Source of the DNA: Hyphomicrobium_A sp044507625
Lineage (GTDB): Bacteria; Pseudomonadota; Alphaproteobacteria; Rhizobiales; Hyphomicrobiaceae
Reading direction: 5' to 3'
Assembly: GCA_044507625.1 (NCBI GenBank)
Contig: JBIQJE010000014.1
Coordinates: 29,614 to 93,613, forward strand
Length of the DNA: 64,000 nucleotides
Position 1 is the first letter of the stretch. Every line of letters begins with the position of its first letter. The notes below the pieces were generated by a model. The model saw nothing but the letters and a program-made list of their open reading frames with translations. It was not told the DNA's origin and did no database searches. Of this stretch, positions 61,826 to 64,000 are shown piece after piece. The translations under genes and the position numbers were made by a program.

Positions 61826-62554
61826 ATGCTGGCAAACGCAGGCGCCTGGCAGGCCGGCGCGCGCGATCGTGCGCGCCAACACCATGAGGTGAAGTTCACG
61901 CGGCTCGACCTCAAGGCCGTCGAGGTGGATGGAAGCTTCGGCGGCTACGCGAGCCTGTTCCATCGCGCCGATCTTGCTGGCGACGTCGTTCTGCCGGGGG
62001 CCTTCTCCGACAGCCTCGTGCAGCGTGGCGTATCGGGCGTCAAACTGTTGTTCCAGCACGACGCCAATCAGCCGATCGGCGTGTGGACATCACTGCGCGA
62101 GGACGCACGCGGTCTCTATGCCGAGGGGCGGCTGATGCCCGAGGTGACGAAGGCACGCGAGGTGCATGCACTGATGCGCGCCGGCGCTCTCGACGGCCTG
62201 TCGATCGGCTTTCGCACCGTCAAAGCGCGCCGCGATCGCGCCAGCGGCCAGCGCCGGCTGGAGAAGATCGACCTCTGGGAGATCTCGGTGGTGACCTTTC
62301 CGCTACTGCCGGAAGCACGCATCGCGACAATGAAATCGTCACCCTTCGCTGGCGGCTTGCCGACGGAGCGGGAATTCGAACGCTGGCTCACGCGGGATGC
62401 TGGGCTGAAGCGCAGTGAGGCGCGCGCCCTGATGGGCACGGGTTTCAAAGGCCTGAAGGCTCTGCGGGATGCGAGCCGGGTAACGGGCGAGGAGAGCGAT
62501 CTGGCCGCGCGTATTCGGGCGGCGGCGCAATCCTTGAGCAGCAACACCTGGTGA
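61826..62554 (+). CDS. GTA/HK97-type prohead protease (g4-type)
   Basis: About 242 residues; GGAG lies 7 bases before the ATG at 61826. Residues from about 22: VKFTRLDLKAVEVDGSFGGY, ASLFHRADLAGDVVLPGAFS, KLLFQHDANQPIGVWTSLRED, with catalytic-type His and Ser in the family positions (FQHD, GLSIGF), then LWEISVVTFPLLPEARI. The C-terminal 60 residues fit the capsid-scaffold part. It cleaves the scaffold and capsid. It overlaps the capsid gene start region and returns to high GC. Confidence 0.92.
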   Translation: MLANAGAWQAGARDRARQHHEVKFTRLDLKAVEVDGSFGGYASLFHRADLAGDVVLPGAFSDSLVQRGVSGVKLLFQHDANQPIGVWTSLREDARGLYAEGRLMPEVTKAREVHALMRAGALDGLSIGFRTVKARRDRASGQRRLEKIDLWEISVVTFPLLPEARIATMKSSPFAGGLPTEREFERWLTRDAGLKRSEARALMGTGFKGLKALRDASRVTGEESDLAARIRAAAQSLSSNTW

Positions 62555-62568
62555 AGGATAGAGTGAGT

Positions 62569-63801
62569 ATGTCGGAACTGGAAACCAAGGCGGGCGGCGG
62601 CAACGTCGGCGCCGCCTTCGAAGACTTCATGCGCGCCTTCGAGGCGTTCAAGGAGACGAACGACGATCGGCTGTATCAGCTCGAGCGCCGTTCTGCGGCC
62701 GATCCGCTGGTCGAGGAGAAGCTGGCGCGCATCGACCGCGCTCTCGATGAGCATCGCCGCATCGTCGATGATCTGGCGCTGAAATCGGCCCGCCCGGCCA
62801 TCGGCGGAGCGGCCCCGCGCACGGGCGCCGCGCTCGCGCACAAGTCGGCATTCGACGCCTACGTGCGCAAGGGCGAGCCCGGCGCGCTGCGGGACCTGGA
62901 GCGCAAGGCGCTATCGGTCGGCTCCGACCCTGACGGCGGCTATCTGGTGCCGGACGAGACGGAGCGCACCGTCAATCGCGCGCTGCGTGATATCTCTCCT
63001 ATCCGCGCCATTGCAGGCATCCGCCAGGTTTCGGGTTCGGTGTACAAGCGCCCGTTCTCGGTCGCAGGCCCAGTGACCGGATGGGTCGCGGAGACGGCGG
63101 CGCGCACGCAGACGAATGCCCCGACGCTCGATGAGCTCTCGTTCCCGACGACCGAGCTCTATGCGATGCCGGCCGCGACGTCGTCTCTTCTCGACGACAG
63201 CGCCGTCAATATCGACGAGTGGCTGGCGGAGGAGGTGCGCATCGCCTTCGCCGAGCAGGAAGGCACTGCGTTCGTCACCGGCAACGGCACGAACAAGCCG
63301 AAGGGCTTCCTCGCCTATACGACGGTGGCGAATGCGTCGTGGGAGTGGGGTAAGCTCGGTCACATCCTCACCGGCACCGACGCGGCTTTCCCTGCCGCCG
63401 ATCCGGCCGATAAGCTGATCGATCTCATCTATGCGCTGAAGGCCGGATACCGGGCGAACGCGCACTTCGTGATGAATCGCTCCACGCAGTCGGCGATCCG
63501 CAAGATGAAGGACGGCGACGACAACTACCTGTGGCAGCCCTCTGGCGCACCCGGTGAGGCGCCGACGCTGATGGGCTATCCGATCGCTGAATCGGAGGAC
63601 ATGCCGAACATGGCGGCCGACAGTCTGAGCGTGGCCTTCGGCGATTTCCGCCGCGGCTACCTGATCGTCGACCGCGTGGGCATCCGCGTGCTGCGCGATC
63701 CCTACTCCGCTAAGCCCTACGTGCTGTTCTACACGACCAAGCGCGTCGGCGGCGGCGTTGCCGACTTCGATGCCATCAAGCTGCTGAAGTTCGGCGACTA
63801 G
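62569..63801 (+). CDS. GTA/HK97-type major capsid protein (g5-type)
   Basis: About 410 residues from the ATG at 62569 (a GTG at 62551 overlapping the protease stop is an alternative). N-terminal helical delta region (FEDFMRAFEAFKETNDDRLY, about residues 17-90), then the HK97 fold starting at GDPDGGYLVPDETERTVNRAL-like motif (SDPDGGYLVPDETE) and containing FVTGNGTNKPKGFLAY, NAHFVMNRSTQSAIRKMKDG and MGYPIAESEDMPNMAADSLSVAFGDFRRGYLIVDRVGIRV. Very typical of RcGTA-like capsid proteins. Confidence 0.95.
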   Translation: MSELETKAGGGNVGAAFEDFMRAFEAFKETNDDRLYQLERRSAADPLVEEKLARIDRALDEHRRIVDDLALKSARPAIGGAAPRTGAALAHKSAFDAYVRKGEPGALRDLERKALSVGSDPDGGYLVPDETERTVNRALRDISPIRAIAGIRQVSGSVYKRPFSVAGPVTGWVAETAARTQTNAPTLDELSFPTTELYAMPAATSSLLDDSAVNIDEWLAEEVRIAFAEQEGTAFVTGNGTNKPKGFLAYTTVANASWEWGKLGHILTGTDAAFPAADPADKLIDLIYALKAGYRANAHFVMNRSTQSAIRKMKDGDDNYLWQPSGAPGEAPTLMGYPIAESEDMPNMAADSLSVAFGDFRRGYLIVDRVGIRVLRDPYSAKPYVLFYTTKRVGGGVADFDAIKLLKFGD

Positions 63802-63960
63802 TCGGCCAGCAACCGTTCGCTTCGCGGTTCCTCCCCCGCGAGGCTGAAGCGGGGCCGCCGTCTCCCCCTGGCGGTCCCGCAGCCCTTCTGACTGCGCGGC
63901 CCATTCGCGACAAGCCGCGAGCGGCCTGTCGAACTTCATCCTGATAACAATGGAATGTCC

Positions 63961-64000
63961 ATGGCACTGGTGATCACCAGTGCGCCCGCCGTGGAGCCGG
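63961..64000 (+). CDS. Head-tail connector (gp6-like) start, cut by window edge
   Basis: The last 40 bases begin with an ATG and encode MALVITSAPAVEP, the usual start of the GTA g6/gp6-like connector protein. It follows the capsid gene after a 159-bp spacer and continues the GTA gene order. Based on 13 residues, so only moderately certain. Confidence 0.6.
   Translation, partial: MALVITSAPAVEP

Noticed and set aside
53460..64000. Complete active prophage
   Set aside because: No integrase, repressor, tRNA attachment site or lysis genes in view, and gene order and protein types match GTA head clusters. The cluster runs off the window, so a prophage cannot be fully excluded.

Overview
The window is GC-rich chromosomal DNA from an alphaproteobacterium, most probably of the order Hyphomicrobiales (Rhizobiales). 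This rests on a MucR/Ros regulator, DUF6456, DUF5330 and DUF1491 genes, a DnaA-C-like HTH protein, a stand-alone SufE, an AapJ-like binding protein and an RcGTA-like gene transfer agent (GTA) head cluster. I cannot name the genus. No rRNA, tRNA, CRISPR array, transposase or integrase was seen.

Layout: 1-3202, selenocysteine genes selB (runs off the left edge) and selA on the minus strand. 3321-6374, a NitT/TauT-type ABC transporter with a fused double permease. 6711-14861, a sensory and scavenging block: hybrid histidine kinase, PhnD-type periplasmic binding protein, LuxR response regulator, an OprO/OprP-like porin and, divergently, a PafA-like alkaline phosphatase. 15006-17554, a LolD/FtsX-type ABC pair with a His-rich loop plus a DUF3299-like lipid- or metal-related periplasmic protein, possibly a zinc-responsive system. 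17827-28641, small secreted and cytosolic proteins, a sorbosone/glucose dehydrogenase-like protein, tautomerase, a TetR/azoreductase pair with visible operators, an RND efflux pair, and XdhC with a MobA-like nucleotidyltransferase. 28661-53459, mixed housekeeping and conserved hypothetical genes: cystathionine beta-lyase, amino-acid binding protein, two co-oriented proteins with repeated PG-Y modules (one with a vWA domain), nitroreductase, NAD kinase, CutA, a split TPP decarboxylase, oligopeptidase B, MucR, DnaA-C HTH plus a frameshifted DUF6456, SufE, DUF5330, PG-binding protein, DUF1491, a DUF1254-like/DUF1214 pair and a bifunctional PBP1.

53983 to the right edge holds a GTA-like head-morphogenesis cluster in canonical order: small terminase, large terminase, portal, prohead protease, HK97 major capsid and the start of a head-tail connector. 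The striking feature is that the portal protein has a long extra C terminus. After about 430 residues of portal there is a GN-DGGQWT linker and then an RNase A-like toxin domain of the kind found at CdiA C termini, followed at once by a CdiI-like immunity gene. Between portal and protease, where GTAs normally have at most one small gene, lies about 3.7 kb of decayed or orphan toxin-immunity cassettes. It includes a 115-bp near-identical copy of the portal linker leading into a second, frameshifted RNase A-like toxin; two more CdiI-like genes; a DUF2019 gene and a DUF2019 fragment; other small immunity-like genes; and a degraded piece of the portal gene. I read this as a polymorphic toxin system mounted on a GTA (or domesticated phage) capsid, with an archive of alternative cassettes next to it. 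This is the best candidate in the window for an undescribed system.

Functional assignments come from reading motifs in the translated sequence; no database search was run.
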